This document shows, in pieces, positions 21,982-34,833 of a DNA stretch of 64,000 nt. A program made the translations under genes and the position numbers. The notes under the pieces were generated by a model. That model had not been told where the DNA came from. It did not search any database and saw nothing but the letters and a program-made list of their open reading frames with translations. How positions within the stretch are numbered: the first letter of the stretch is position 1; every line of letters starts with the position of its first letter. This DNA is from Didymella arachidicola (lineage: Eukaryota; Ascomycota; Dothideomycetes; Pleosporales; Didymellaceae), in assembly GCA_016630955.3 (NCBI GenBank), contig CM049987.1, positions 2,790,001 to 2,854,000 on the forward strand. Direction: 5' to 3'.

Positions 21982-23243
21982 TCACGTCCTCGCTCCTGGG
22001 ATGACAGGCTCATTGCCATCCATCTTACTAGCAGTCTCTTTCTTCTGCTCCTTGACCCAGAACTTGTCCTTATTCTGCTGCAGCATCTTATGCATCACGT
22101 CTGTCATAGCCTGCAGCATGGCCTCCTCCGTGCTCTTCTTCGTCATCGCCTTATCAACTGTGTGGTGTCTGAGAAAGGTCCCTGCGCATTTGCTCAAAAT
22201 GTGCTGGTGTTTGTTGATTCCTGGGTAGCCCATCGCATCGTCGCAAGGAATTTCGATGATCTCCTTACCAGAAGGGTTGTAGTCCCAGCGAATGTACTCC
22301 GAGAAGGCCTTCTGCTCGTGGCTCCACTCTTGCTTCCAGTGAGCACAGCCGGGATACTGCTTCTCGGTGGGGCATTCCTTCCACGCTTTCAACATTTCAA
22401 ATGTATGGGGTAGTGCTTGTGCAATTACAACACCAGTGTTCAAAGCGAGTTTGCCTTTGCTGTCGTTCGACGCGTTCTCGTCGCCGTTCAGGACCTGGCG
22501 AGTGTCGAGCGGCATTGCTATCGAAGTAGAAGGGGTGATGCCCCAGCGATTGAACAGCCATTCAATAGGGAGCTCGAGGTTTTGGATGGTAGCGTCTGCG
22601 TCTACAAAGACTACGAAGCGATAAGACTCGAGAAGCTCAGAGAGGACGTGCGGCTTCACCCAGGTGTTGTGATAGCCTTCAAGTTCCATGGAGCCCGCAT
22701 TGAAGAAGCGGTAATCATAGCCATGGATCTGGGCTGGGAAAAATACGCGTCAGACGTAGAAACTTAAATCTCTAGTGAGCGCTCTAGATACTTACAATAG
22801 AGGAAGTGGTTCATGAAGGAGGCAGATACCATTCCGCCGTCCTCTCTAGGGTTCATATTGGCCCAATGCATGCGGTCACTGTTCCAAAGCTCGTTGTCAC
22901 CGTCCGGGATCCTGGTGTCAATATCAACGATGAGGATGTCGTTGTGCAGAGCCTTCTTCCACCACGGCCCGTTCTCGTTAATCTTGAACTCTTGCCCAGA
23001 TGCATCTTTGTACGTCTCTGCTGAAACGTTCGTGCGGATCGACTCGTAGAGTCGGAGGAATGTCTCGCTCATTGTGGCCTGCTGTTTGAACATATTGGCG
23101 GCGCCGCTCGCCGTGTCCTTGATCTGCTGCACGGGGTTGCTGCCATGGCGCATGCTCGCTGCCGAGTAGATAAAGACAGAAACGAAAAAGACGAAAACAC
23201 AAAGTGCCGCAAGGCGATGTGCAGAGACAACAGGTCCAGACAT
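21982..23243 (-). CDS. Type II membrane glycosyltransferase with DXD motif, two exons, 399 aa
   Basis: Minus-strand exons 23243-22796 and 22733-21982, 62-nt intron (GTAAGT...CAG). The ATG at 23243 starts a short cytosolic stretch and a signal anchor (LAALCVFVFFVSVFIYSAAS) at about residues 11-30, as in Golgi transferases. The lumenal part contains NDILIVDIDTRIPDGDNELW, a site where the intron falls (HFLY|SQIHGYDYRFFN), then YRFVVFVDADATIQN with a DAD motif that would bind the metal and nucleotide sugar. HHTVDKAM near the C-terminus offers a late His. This is the layout of GMA12/MNN10-type alpha-glycosyltransferases and related nucleotide-diphospho-sugar transferases. Assignment to an exact family and donor sugar is not possible by eye. 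Likely role: protein or lipid glycan extension in the Golgi. Confidence 0.75.
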
Positions 23244-25031
23244 CGAGCAAACGTAATTAAGAAGGCGCAAACAGAATGAAGGAAAAGTAGAGAGCAACGG
23301 CAACGAAGACGTTCAAAGCCATCAACGGAATATGCTAAGCTCGACACGCGTCGTCAGCGTGGAGCTTCCGGATGCGCTAGACATACGGCGTAATGTCAGT
23401 TCTGAAATAGCACCAGCTGAGGCAGGAACCGACGGTTGTGGCGCGCTGTTGGGGCCGATCAATCGGTAGTTAAATTCCACTTCCTGAAAGGACGTGGAAA
23501 GACGCCTAACATGAGTACAGGCAGGAGCCATGCTTCCTCCATGCTACACTTCGTATCTCGCCAGCCAGTTGTGTATCACGACCGCAGCATGAGAACTGAC
23601 CAGTGCAGCGCGTTCCACAGGTGGCTCAGACTCGTGTTTGCCATGGCTAGCGCTGCTCTATGTCGATCTCTTGGTTCGACTGTTGCTCTCGTGCATGTTG
23701 AGACAAGCCACATTCTCATCACAGCGGCATAACTGTCGTCGGTGATGCTAGGATTTTCACGATGTGATGTCAAGGGGTCCGTAGTAGCGGGAAATTAGCG
23801 TCGACTATTCTTTTCCGCGCCTCCCGAAAACGTGCGGGCAGTGCAGGCGTCGACCAAGGTTCTAGGCGCTGCAAGGCTACTGAAGCCTCATTGGAGCGGC
23901 TCTGAACTTTGCGTATGGAGATGTGGTTCATCACTCGCCGATTGTACTCGCCAAGAGTGGTTGTTGAGCTGCAATTGAAGTCTTACCAGTGCTAACCAGG
24001 CTTGTCCAGGTTCACCCTTTTTCTCTTGTATCGACGTGGAAGTTATTATTTTAAAAAGTATGTCGAGATGTGGAGTGACATTTAGTTTTATCTGACATGG
24101 AGCCTTTGTGTCCCCTTTCAGAACGCTCGACTTACGCTGCGTACTCACTCAGATAAGCACACCGCAGTTTCAAGCAGGGGAACATATCTCGGCGTCTTCA
24201 CCCAGGCTCCTGCGTACTGCAATCACTACAAGTGAGTCACCAAAGAGCTGATTGGTGGGTTTGAGTTTAAAGCAGTATGAATGAACGAGTAGTAGCTGCA
24301 AGGCAGATCAACGGCTGCCCGGTACCGAAGGCCAGTAATTGCCAGTAAGCCCACTCGTGTAAATCGCTCACCTCCATGGAAACCGTGCAGCCTTTCATGT
24401 AGGAGCATTTGTTGAGATCTGTTGCTGGCGTTGTGGCCCATCGAGTTGATGGGGACCTTCTAATGCAGCGATGTTGCCACACCTACACACTGCTGTGGGT
24501 CGCCTGTAGGCAGAGCGCAGAATGTACGCCTATCGTTCTACCGTCTCCAAGTGTCAGTCAATTTGGCGATCCTTCTGTGGCCGTCTCTTTCATGTCCGAG
24601 GCGCTCGCCAGCCAGCACCTCTCAAGCATCGAGCCAACGCGCAGTAGCTTTACACGAAGTGCACGGGGTACGGAGGCATCAATGGAAGCGCGATTCAAGG
24701 TGTGAATTTTAAACCGTTGCTCTTGAATCTGTGATAGCGAGCGTATTAGGCTAACAATGGTTACGGTATAGAACGCTAAATTCAGGGAGGAAAGGAAAAA
24801 CTAAAGCAAATGCCCTCGCTTATCATACATAGTACGCCAGAGGTGTGATAACTGACAGATCGGTGCGCACGAGCCACCTGTTCTTCGTCGCGCCCGCAAC
24901 ATGCTTGCAAGCTGTCCTCCGCAATTGCCTTGCATTCCAACAACCAACCCTCGACCGTGCGAACACGCCATAGAATCACATAGCATTCAAATCTGCCATA
25001 TTGTCAAATACAAAAACCGAGCGCCGCCACT
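23244..25031. other. Divergent intergenic region
   Basis: About 1.8 kb between the glycosyltransferase and thioredoxin-like genes. No gene, RNA or repeat recognised; short open frames at 23.4-23.8 and 24.4-24.7 kb lack motifs. Confidence 0.5.
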
Positions 25032-25690
25032 ATGCCGGGAAAGATCATACCAGCAACGAGCGCCTCGCACTTTGACACCCTCCTCAGCTCGTCCACATAC
25101 ACAATTGTCGACTTCTACGCCGACTGGTGCGGGCCATGCAAGACAATCGCACCCATATTTCAGGCACTCGCCGAGAAGGAGACTAAGGCAGGGAAGCTGC
25201 AGTTCGTGAAGGTCAATGTAGACGCACAGCAAGAGGTGGCTAAGAAGTATGGTGTGTCGGCGTACGTACCCCAATAGCGTGCGAGCAACCATTTATTGGA
25301 AAGTCGCACGTATGCGAAGGTCTGCTGCTGACAGCACATAGCATGCCTACGTTCCTCGTGATCAAGTCCAAGTCTGTAATTGAAACGATCCGAGGCGCAA
25401 ACCCCTCAGCCCTCACAGCAGCCGTCCGGAAAGCTGCAAACGACACAGGAGCGGGTGGTGCAGGGTCTGCGGCGTTCTCGTCGAAGGGCAGGACATTAGG
25501 CAGCTCAAGCCAGCCGAGTCAGACGGTGGGGGAGGGCGCAATCGCGGGGCTACAAAGGCTGATGACAGGGAACGGTGGATTTGCAGATATGGCGATACGA
25601 TTCGTGGCGCTGTATCTGGTGAGCCTGTTCGCTTTTGACTCATTCAAGGCTGCCGAAGACAGCCCTTACAACGTGAGGTCCAGAAGATAA
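25032..25690 (+). CDS. Thioredoxin-like protein with C-terminal hydrophobic extension, two exons, 192 aa
   Basis: Exons 25032-25261 and 25342-25690, 80-nt intron (GTACGT...TAG) with a TGCTGAC branch site. Residues 1 to about 107 are a complete thioredoxin fold: VDFYADWCGPCKTIAPIF with the redox pair Cys33 and Cys36, FVKVNVDAQQEVAKKYGVSA, and the cis-Pro MPTFLVIK just after the intron. Typical cytosolic thioredoxins stop there at about 105 residues. Here a Gly/Ala/Ser-rich linker follows, then AIRFVALYLVSLFAF near residues 160-177 and a short charged end. That segment could be a tail anchor or an amphipathic helix. The enzyme should reduce protein disulfides. The location is uncertain: cytosolic if the tail is soluble, otherwise facing the cytosol from a membrane. 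Confidence 0.87.
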
Positions 25691-26738
25691 GGCTGGATAG
25701 AGTTGTTCGGCTGAGTGCGTGTTTCGTACACGAGCAAGGGAGTTTGAAGAGTTGTCAATCCTTGATCGATGGTCGATCTACCCTAGGGATGCGTCTACTG
25801 ACCCAGGAGCGGGCAACACAGACACAACGAATGATCAAGCATTACTACCCGGAGACGCAGATTTCTTTCATGGTCAATCACGCACACGCGCATTAGGCCA
25901 ATCTAGCAAGCCTCCAAAGGAACATCTCCTTCGATCGCATATTAGCCCAAAGCGCAGCATTCAAATCACGATACCCCTATGCTCTGTCGTCATGAGTATA
26001 TACACCCTCTGCAGCCGCGCAGAACGCTGCTCTCATAGTATCTACTTACGTCTATTACCTGATAGTCTCTGTGCCAACGCGATGCTCGGTCACATAAAAA
26101 AAGATCGTTGACAAACAATACGCATGAACTTACCTGTTCAGGGCCTTCTTTCAAGGATCAGGATTTGATCTTGCGGACACGTGTAGATCCACCCACCACG
26201 ATGAATCATTCGACACTCTGTCAGTATGTTAGAAGCCAAGAAAGATAGAGAGAATGCCTTGTTCGATTTGGTAGGGTCTCAGTAACGCAAGGCCTCGTGG
26301 CGACAGGTAATTGAAATGAAATGTCGCCAGCTGGAGTGGCACATGTCCTGAGCTTACTAACGAGGTGGTGTCCGTGGGAGTAAAGGCGGTGATCGCCTTG
26401 CGCTATCGTTCATGTTTAAGTCTGACACTTGAAGGCCCTTCCGGATTCTCGGAGGGGGCGGTGTCATTGACTGGACTGAATATTGGCAGAACTGTATCCG
26501 CAGTGCGAAGCTCCCAATACCGGAACTAGACATCACATTCCGCCGACGTGTCGGTGCACAACCATCACGGTGGATTTTAGCAGTCAGGATTGGAGTCTAT
26601 GAACCGATTCAACCATCTCCCGATCGATACTATATTCCATGGTGGCGGTGCTAGCTTGCCTTGCAAGCACAGGTTGGGGGCATGTCTGGTCTACGCACAC
26701 AAGTGGACACAGGAGTCACAGCTCCGAGCCACCTACGT
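25691..26738. other. Convergent intergenic region
   Basis: About 1 kb between the ends of the thioredoxin-like and monooxygenase genes. Nothing recognised. Confidence 0.5.
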
Positions 26739-28130
26739 TCATTCAACTCTCGATACCATCTGTTGCGCAGCTTGCAGATCGACAGATATGTCATGATCCC
26801 AGATCCAGCTCATTCTGGTCGTCGCATTCTGTTCCAGCATCTGGAGATCATCGCCCACGCCTTCGCCTTCGAGGTCCCATAGTCGACCAGCTTCTCGACT
26901 CGTCTTAACCACCTTTTGACTCCTTGGCCGTCTCACTGCATCATAAGCTTCGAATGCTGTCTTGAGGTCGCTTCTCTTCAGACACTTCGACAGTATCTGG
27001 CTTAGGATATACACGTCCTCAACACACATACCTGCACCTGATCCCTGATGTGGTGTCGAAGCATGCGCTGCATCGCCAACAAGACACACCAGAGGTTCTG
27101 CGCTGTAGTAAGTGGAACATGGCAAATGATTGTACAGTGCCCAGATGTCGGGCTTCTGAACATTCGCCAACAGAGTGCGGACCCTTGGATCCCAATGCTG
27201 GAAGTCTTTCATCATATCTTCTCGAGACGCCCTCACTACCCACTGAGCGTCTTCCCAGGTCGATTTCGAGGCGAAGGCCACGACTATAACATCAATTAAC
27301 GCAGCCCTGTGGCAGGGTTTTACAGCTGGCCTACCGTTCATGATGCTGCCACCCGCAATGGGAAACGTGATTAGATGCCCATGGTAACCCACGTGCAGTT
27401 GTGGCGTCCGGTGCTCATCGCCACCCATGATCTTGATCGCCTTGTCCATTGGCAGCAGCCCACGGTATACGTATTTACCAGAGAATACTGCTGGCGCTGG
27501 TTCAGAGTCGGCGAGTACAATGGGTCGAATGCGCGACTTGATACCATCGCATCCAAAGATTACGGTGTGCTGAGCTGTGCTGCCGTCTGAAAAGTGCAAC
27601 ACTGCATCTCCTTCACACGCGTGTAAGACAACGGCTGCTAGATATTAATGCGAAAACACACCTGATGCATCTGTAGCTTTTTGCACGTCAACAACACGCT
27701 TCCCGAACACCGCGATTCCATGTGGGATCAACTTGACCAGCTCGTCCAAGAAGTGCGCTCTGTGCACTCCGCCCCTTGGTCCCTTTCTGGACGGAATCTT
27801 GAACACCTCTCCACCTATTTCCACACCCTTCTTCCTCTCGTCACTAAATCTGACGGTAAACCAAATTGGTGGATCTGATTCTTCGTTGCCCTGAACACAT
27901 TTCTCGAAGGCAGCAGCAATGCGCGGGTCAATCTTGGCCATCGTACGTACCATGACGGGTTGGAAGCCAACGCCGGCACCGATTTCGCCGAAAGCAGAAG
28001 CCGACTCATAGAGTGTAAGGTTGAAATCAGGACAATGTTTAAGGAGAGCTATCGTAAGCAGGACACCTGCAATTCCACCGCCTACAACGGCAATGTTAAG
28101 GCTAGCTTTCGACTGCGTTGTGGTGGTCAT
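26739..28130 (-). CDS. FAD-dependent monooxygenase (salicylate-hydroxylase-like), two exons, 446 aa
   Basis: Class A flavoprotein hydroxylase using NAD(P)H and O2 on an aromatic or related substrate. Minus-strand exons 28130-27662 and 27610-26739, 51-nt intron. ATG at 28130. The Rossmann FAD site NIAVVGGGIAGVLLTIALL lies at residues 12-30, followed by LYESASAFGEIGAGVGFQP. The DG motif (IFGCDGIKSRIR) follows the intron near residue 175, and the GD motif (VCLVGDAAHASTPHQGSGAG) is near 325-345. These match the salicylate 1-monooxygenase-like branch common in fungal catabolism and secondary metabolism. The substrate is unknown. The next gene toward higher coordinates is a Dal5-type transporter transcribed away from it, with 1.9 kb between them; a functional link is possible but not shown. 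Confidence 0.9.
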
Positions 28131-30022
28131 TTTGACGAAGGGATGCAGACTATAAACAGTCTACAGTATGATCTTGGAGACTCAGGCTTAGAGTGAGGAA
28201 ACAAAAGCTAGGTCTAAGAGAGGTCGCCGAGAGGCCGAGGTTAGCTTGGCCCGCAATATGGTACTGAGCTTATGCAGGGCGTCTGACCCTAGGCCGCTAC
28301 GGCATACTTGCAGCCCCGCTTTCCTTTTCCGTTTCGTATTTATCCGTGAAGAATGCATGCTGAACACCCTGTATCCATGGCCCTATTTACCAAACCCACT
28401 ATACAACTTGCTAGCAGTCTGATATGTCGGTGGCCGAATAGATCATGAGCAACGGTCACTCTGTTCAAGGCCAGCCCACTAGGGACCCGCAAGTTTCAAC
28501 CCATGCTCTCCACAAAGTCTAGAATTATGGATGTTTCAGGGTCGCCGGTGCTACGCTCTCGTCGCTTCATCATTGATTATAACGGTAAATATGATGAGAA
28601 ACACCTGGCTGATCAGCAGGTATACTAGACTCTGGAAGTTCCTAATCACAGTAGCTACTATTACCAGCGCGTCCTCGAATTGGGCTATCCTCGGTTCTTG
28701 ATGATAGCAGATAATCTGAAGAGTAGTAGTAAGTTCGCGAGAGAATTCAAGCAAACAGAGATCCAGAACCGATTTCTTTGCTGCCCATCGTAAGTTTAGA
28801 ACTTACCTAATTTACCAACAATAAGCCTTTAAGTGCCAATAGAAGGGTAATATACACCAGCAGAACCTTCTTGACTGACGCTCAACCCTGCACGAGATCT
28901 TAGGCACATCCCCAGTGTCGTCTATTCTTTGTTTACATAGCTGCTAGGGAATCGGCGCGAATATATCCAGAAGGTCTCACATGCGCGTTGGACGAGCTCA
29001 TCTTGGAGCCATTGACAGCTCGCCGTGAGAGCTACTTGAGCAGCCGTCAATGCAAATGTGTGAGTTGATCTTTCTCTGAGACGCTCCCATGTTCAAGCGC
29101 GAACTTCTGAGAAGCGCCGAGGGTATGTGCAATTAGATCACTCTTGGCTTTGAGCCCTTGAGATACCAATTGAATCCAGGGGAATATTGCTTTCTAAAAT
29201 CCAATTCTTTGTTCTAGATTGCCTCAGGCGATCGCTTACCGCTGCGGTTGTTTTACCGCACCATGAAGGCGTTCTCTTGCGCAGGGGCTGGAGTGCTTTT
29301 TGTGCAATCACCCGCTCATACATCAAGCAGAAAGAATTTCGTGCAAGGCCTGACGGAGGATTTTCACACCGACGAAGATAGTTGCGCGCCTGATGGCGGT
29401 GGAAGAGAGGGCCTGTCGAAGGATTGTAACGTCCGTGGCGGGCCCGACGATCTGGCACCGACTGGGGTACGAAGCGGAACGAGGCTCAGATCTGACATAC
29501 CACCGACAATATAATGTGAAGATAGGCTAAAGGCACCGTAAGCAGCTGCGGGATTTATGAACAGTCAAATAGACCCTGCAGAAATGTAACAGCAAGTTGC
29601 ACAAGCCGTGGCCTGACCGGGGCAGCCTTTGGATGCGCGATAGATGTTGAACAACAGATAGTACCGACAGACCCCGTCGGCGAGCATAAGGGCGGCCTGA
29701 CCGAGAGTTCCACGACATTATTGGAGCTTGATAGGGGATCTGCAGCCTCGAGTCCTTGATGTGCAGAGGGTCGGTAATGCGTGGCTGACTGTATCACCCC
29801 ACAGGTGGATGTCTGTGCATGCGTCTAGCCCTTCGACTTAACATACATTCAATCTCTCGTGTCTGACCTACAGGGCTTTTAAAAAGTCCATAATGAGGCG
29901 GCTTGCGTGTCGGAGAAAATACACACTACCGTCCGTAGGGCGCTTCATATGAGGCTGCTCGCTTCTTTCTCTTAGATCCCACGATTAATTGATTCCTGTT
30001 GCTATTGGAATTGCTGTTCACA
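28131..30022. other. Divergent intergenic region, monooxygenase / MFS gene
   Basis: About 1.9 kb. An AT-rich stretch at about 28550-28880 includes a 67-codon minus-strand frame (28754-28551) that might be a mobile-element relic, but no family is recognised. Otherwise nothing seen. Confidence 0.45.
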
Positions 30023-31648
30023 ATGAATGAGCTTGGGAGTGCTGAAAAGGGCGCCTTGGTGCAGGACTCACCTGTCTCGCACGCTTCGTCTACTGCAGAA
30101 GTTCCCTTCGATCGCGCAGCAGAGCGACGTCTCCTGCGCAAACTCGATGTCAGGATCATGCCTGTGCTATGGATCTTGTACCTCGTGAACTTCATTGATC
30201 GGTATGTTCTTGTACCCATCTTGGCGATGTGACCCACCATTGACATGTTCTTCAGAGCCAACATTGGCAACGCCAAGATCCAGGGTATGGAGAAGGAGCT
30301 CAACTTGGTCGGGCAGCGCTTCAACATCTGCGCCTGGGTCTTTAACCTTGGCTACCTTGTCGCTGGCATTCCACTACAGATCGCTTTCAAGAAGTACGGA
30401 CCGAAGAGTCTGTGCGTTATGATGTTTGCCTGGGGCATCTGCGTTATTGGGTGCGGCCTGGTAATACGCTGGGAAGAGCTCGTGGTCTGCCGACTGCTTG
30501 AGGGTATGTCAGAGGCCGCGTACATCTCTGGTGCCGCGTACCTTCTTGGTGAATACTATACCAAGGGCGAGTACCTCACGCGATATGTATGGTTCTGCAC
30601 CGCAGGTATCCTGGCGGGCGCCATTAACGGGTTTCTTTCATCGCTCATCGCAAAGATGGATGGTACCGCAGGCTATGGGGCTTGGAGATGGTGAGTTTCG
30701 ACAATGACATCGCTTTAATGAAACTAAGCAGACTAACACATCGCCAGGATCTTCATCATCGAAGGCTGCGTAACAATCTTCGTCAGCATCGTTGCCTGGC
30801 CAGTGGTCCCACCCTTCGCGGAGCACTGCGACTTTTTGACGCCAGATCAGAAAGCGCTGATGCTAGCTCGTGTTCAAGCCGACGGCGGCCATGTGTCTGA
30901 TGATGAGATCAGCTTTAAGAAGGCCCTTTATTACCTGAAAGACTGGAAGATCTGGGCAGGGTAAGTCAAACGTCTAAATCTGGAGGTATTGAGAAACTTA
31001 CGTATAGGCAGCGTTGCTATGAACCTCGGGGTAACTGAGAATGCAAACTCGCTTGCAAACTTCCAGCCGACGATATTGAAGGGCCTTGGCTACACCGCGA
31101 CCCAGGCACAGGTTCACTCTGTTCCTGTGTACGTCGTTGGCGCAGTATTTTCTGTCATCTTCGCATACATGAGTGAATATTTTCAGCGCCGCTACTACTT
31201 TTACATCCTTGGCTGGGCTGTGCTTGCGTCCGGCCTCATTGTCGAGATTGTGCATCCCGGAAATCCAAAGGTACGATACATGGGTATGTTTTTCATCGCC
31301 TGCGGCTGCTACCTTGCCATGCCAATCTCCATCATCTGGGTCTCTATCAATACCGGCAGCGGGTACAAGCGTGCAGTTGCTATTGCAGCGATCATAAACT
31401 TCGGCACTGCTGGCGCCTTCGTCAGCACAAATGTTTTCATGTTCAAGGAGTCGCCGAGATTCCACACTGGCTTCAGCACTGGCCTAGGGCTGGCTTGCAT
31501 GGGTGCCTTGGCTGCAACCATTACATGGTTCGGATGCCGATGGCAGAACGAACATAGGGACCAAAAGAGAGCTGAGTTGCCGGAGGCATTAGCGGACAGC
31601 ATGAAATCCCTTGGAGACGAACATCCCGACTTCCGTTTCGGGTTGTAG
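30023..31648 (+). CDS. MFS transporter, Dal5/anion:cation symporter type, four exons, 487 aa
   Basis: Plasma-membrane proton symporter for small organic anions such as allantoate, vitamins or carboxylates. Exons 30023-30201, 30256-30690, 30748-30960, 31012-31648; introns 54, 57 and 51 nt. The acidic, Ser-rich N-terminus leads to LRKLDVRIMPVLWILYLVNFIDRANIGNAKIQGM, whose 'FIDR.NIGNA' element is the Dal5-family TM1 signature; the first intron splits the Arg codon. GIPLQIAFKKYGPK is the family version of the loop after TM2. VVCRLLEGMSEAAYISGA corresponds to the 'RxLLGxxEA' motif. A second set of helices follows from residue 280 on, giving 12 helices in all. The C-terminus is cytosolic and charged. 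The length is normal. Substrate is unknown. Confidence 0.9.
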
Positions 31649-32296
31649 AATGACATTTGCCGGGCAGAAAAGCCGAGCTAGAGGTTGTAGTCATAAGAGC
31701 CTCTATATGTATGCCAGGCATGAATAGATATTTCGAGAGAAAAGCTGGACGTAAACCTCTTGGTTTTCAAAGACTTAGGGGGCGGTCAGCACCTGAGAGG
31801 TTGAGTGATCGAGGTATCGAGTGGCGGGTCTGCGCCAAACAGACCGAGAGCTAGGTGCATCTGCATGTCAGAAAGCACGCCCGACTGGCGCCAAGGGCGT
31901 CATGTACCTAGAACAGTTGTGAATGCCGAAGTCAGTATTGCGATCAGTGGGGCGGATCAGACCAAGTCGCTGATTTGTCTGGAGATGGATGGCAAGAAAC
32001 GCGTGCCTACCGCGTTCTCGCATCCGCAGACGCGTTGTTGTGCGGTTAAGGCCGGCTTGTTGATGGCATGCCCGCTTCTCGTCGACTTGCACGGGCGTCC
32101 AGATGATCTGATTAGATCAAAACAGCAGAATCTTATCAGATTGTGACCGCAGCGAGTGGGGCTTCCCGTTCGCACCATCATCTCAGCTCGACATGACGCC
32201 GGCATCGCTCTGTCGCCAACGTCAAGGAGGCTTTCTTTAGTATCCCGAGCCCCTCGCTGGCTCCAATGCTGCTATTATCCACCGCAGCTCTCCATT
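31649..32296. other. Intergenic region
   Basis: No gene recognised; promoter region of the F-box gene. Confidence 0.5.
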
Positions 32297-33685
32297 ATGG
32301 TGGTCCTAGTTGATCTAGAGGACGATGCGCTGCCTGCGTATCTCGCCCCACACATGTCAACACCCAGCATCCCAGATGTGAAGCCTTTGCTACATCAGCT
32401 GCTGGTCTCGACAGAGGGGAAACATGCGAAAACAGCATATGAGAGGCCGAATCCGAACATCAACGGGTTCTCGGCAGCCCTCAGCTGTTATCCGTGAGCC
32501 TGAGCCCAAAGCAACGACGATCTCGGCCTCGATGGTCCGCTAACCACGGTTACGCAACAGTATAGTCAGGCAGCTTGCTGGTGAGCTTGATCTGAATACC
32601 CTGCATGACCTCTCGCGTACATGCAGGCAGTTCCGCGCCAACCTTCTCGAATACCGCGATCAGCTCGTCAAGCACACGTTGCACTGCTGCTACGAAGGCG
32701 TTGATGCCGACTCGCAGCTGCAGGCACGGTTCCGCGAGCGACCTGGCGACTCTCAATCCTCACGTCACTTGACTAGTGGGAAACTTGGGAGGTGTGCGCG
32801 AGACATGGTTGGTGAATGTCAGCGCTGCGCAAAGGTCGTGTGCCGGGTATGACGTCTTTCCTGAAGGACCAGAGTGGCGCTGACAGCAACCAGAACTGCA
32901 CGATGAAGCCACCGCCAACACCTGCTCTTCGGGCCCGCCATCGAAGAATATGTCGAACGTGCCACAAAGCCCCTTTGCCGCTGCTTATGGCGACTACGAA
33001 GGAACGAACCTCGTCGTCCAGTGGTTCACCGTCGCCACCGTGCTCGCCAGAATCTCGTCCTGTCTTCTGGGACAACGATAAACCTCGAGCCTTCACCGTG
33101 TCGGCTTTTGAGCGTACACCATGCAATTGCAAAGATGTAGTCTGGCTTTGCGCACCCTGTGGGAAAGATCTGAAAAATGCCGATACCACCTACGTTCTTG
33201 GCTGGAGTTGGCGCACGCGATACAGCCACTACCTTGGAGGCGTAGGCACAGGTGCTGGCGAAGGCGAGCAAGGCGTTGAGTGCGGGCGCGGATCTCTCTG
33301 TTTAGGTGCTCGCATCGTGGAACACGAGACCTGCGAGGCCGAGACGCTCGCGGCATTGGCTGCCCAAGACCGAAGTCACAATACTCCGGACTCACCAGAA
33401 AGATGGCGAGGGACAAGCTATCTTGCTCAAGAAATCGAGGGCATTGGTGGCGTGTTGAAAGTGAAGCACAAGAAATACACCAGAGTTGGTGAATGTGTGA
33501 AAATGTACGAGGACGAGCGGGACAAATCGGTACGGTGGTTGCCAAGGGAAAATGAAGGCAAGCTTAGAAGCTGGTGCTCGTGGTGTCAGCGAGTAGTGCC
33601 AGGTGAGAAAGACAAGGTTGGCGCAGATGGCTTGTATCGAGTACGGAGCTCGACGAGCACAGCCTCCTCGAATTCGTCAACTTGA
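32297..33685 (+). CDS. F-box protein with Cys-rich zinc-binding-like region, three exons, 424 aa
   Basis: Likely substrate adaptor of an SCF ubiquitin ligase. Exons 32297-32493, 32561-32846, 32894-33685; introns 67 nt (perfect GCTAAC branch) and 47 nt. The first intron falls inside the F-box: ALSCYP|IVRQLAGELDLNTLHD, followed by LSRTCRQFRANLLEYRDQL, the pattern seen in fungal F-box proteins ('LP...I...LDL.TL..LSRTCRQF'). Next comes a Cys cluster (CARDMVGECQRCAKVVCRNC) and further CRTC, CNC and CAPCG pairs, a probable zinc-binding region. The C-terminal half is acidic and ends with CSWCQRVVPG and a Ser tail. The N-terminal 65 residues have no recognised motif. The start ATG is the first in frame. 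Target proteins are unknown. Confidence 0.75.
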
Positions 33686-34833
33686 AAATCAGTTCTATAG
33701 TGCACGGATGCGTAATGGCGTCTGACTTTTGGTTCACAGAGAGGTCACGTGAACATCCTGGGGAAAAGATGGTTCGGTACTAGGCTACCCGCCCAGTCTT
33801 CCACATAAGTAGACACGTGTTTCAACAGCGGGTCAAGACATTAGAACGTGATCAGAACGCTTCATACAATATGTGCTCGCAATACTGTGTCATGGGCATT
33901 GTCAGCATCCAGCCATCCCGCCGCGGCGCCAGGTCTTCACCCCGAGCACTGTGTGTTGTTCAAACTTCATGTTTACGAACTGACAGATCGTCGCCGCAAT
34001 TGCCGTCCAACAATTCTATGTCCACAAGGCAAACGTGCAGTTTTGTCGCACAGCCTAAATGTTGATGACGAGAACATCAGAGACGTCGCAAGTGCAGCGC
34101 ACACGATACCTGTAAGAAGATAGCTGTTATACCACGCGCACAGACCGAGTGGAACAGCATTTGGGTCCCCAGTACCGATGCCCTCTACATTATCTGAGAA
34201 GCGTTCCTCAACTTGATCTAAAAGCTATGAACCATCTTCCGTTCGGTTTTTAGAGGCATACACACTATGCAGATGGATATCTTCCTTCTCGTTTTGGCTC
34301 ACAACAGCGACGCGGCGAAGACCAGGCGTCGCAACCGCTGCCACAGGTGCATCAGGTACCTTGGTCCACACCATCTAGAAGCCTGCGCCTATCTGGAATA
34401 ACATCGAACCTAAGAACGTGAAGGCAAAGACACAGAAGTTCAACCTTCAGTCAGGCTTAGATTTAATTCGAAGCCATTCAATGGAGTACGATTCTTACGA
34501 TATTGTGTCTATAAACCCAATGCTTGCAGAACATCCGTGTTGGCATGGAAGCTACGATATGATAGAGCCATGAGCGAAGAATCAAAGGCTGATTGACCGT
34601 CATTATTAGGGCTGACAGGCCCTCGGCGGCCTTCGATGGTCGACTCGTCTTTCTCACATTGTTGTATACGAAACACTCTTCTGCGCATCACTTCAGCATT
34701 GACCTGGCATCTTTGTGTACGAATGTTTAGATTCCAACAATGCGTGTCTCTGACTGTGACATACTTCCCACGCCGGTAGCATATTTGAATGACAAACAAT
34801 CGCTCACCATTTGTCCCAACAACACTTTTCATC
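33686..34833. other. Intergenic region
   Basis: About 1.1 kb, nothing recognised. An in-frame ATG at 34789 would extend the next gene by 15 codons. Confidence 0.5.

Noticed and set aside
25719..26111. 130-codon open frame downstream of the thioredoxin-like gene
   Set aside because: Begins at GTG, no motifs, lies in a 3' flank.
28551..28754. AT-rich minus-strand frame as a transposase remnant
   Set aside because: No DDE motif, no terminal repeats and no family similarity that I can name.
30998..31465. 155-codon minus-strand open frame
   Set aside because: Antisense to transmembrane helices of the MFS gene.
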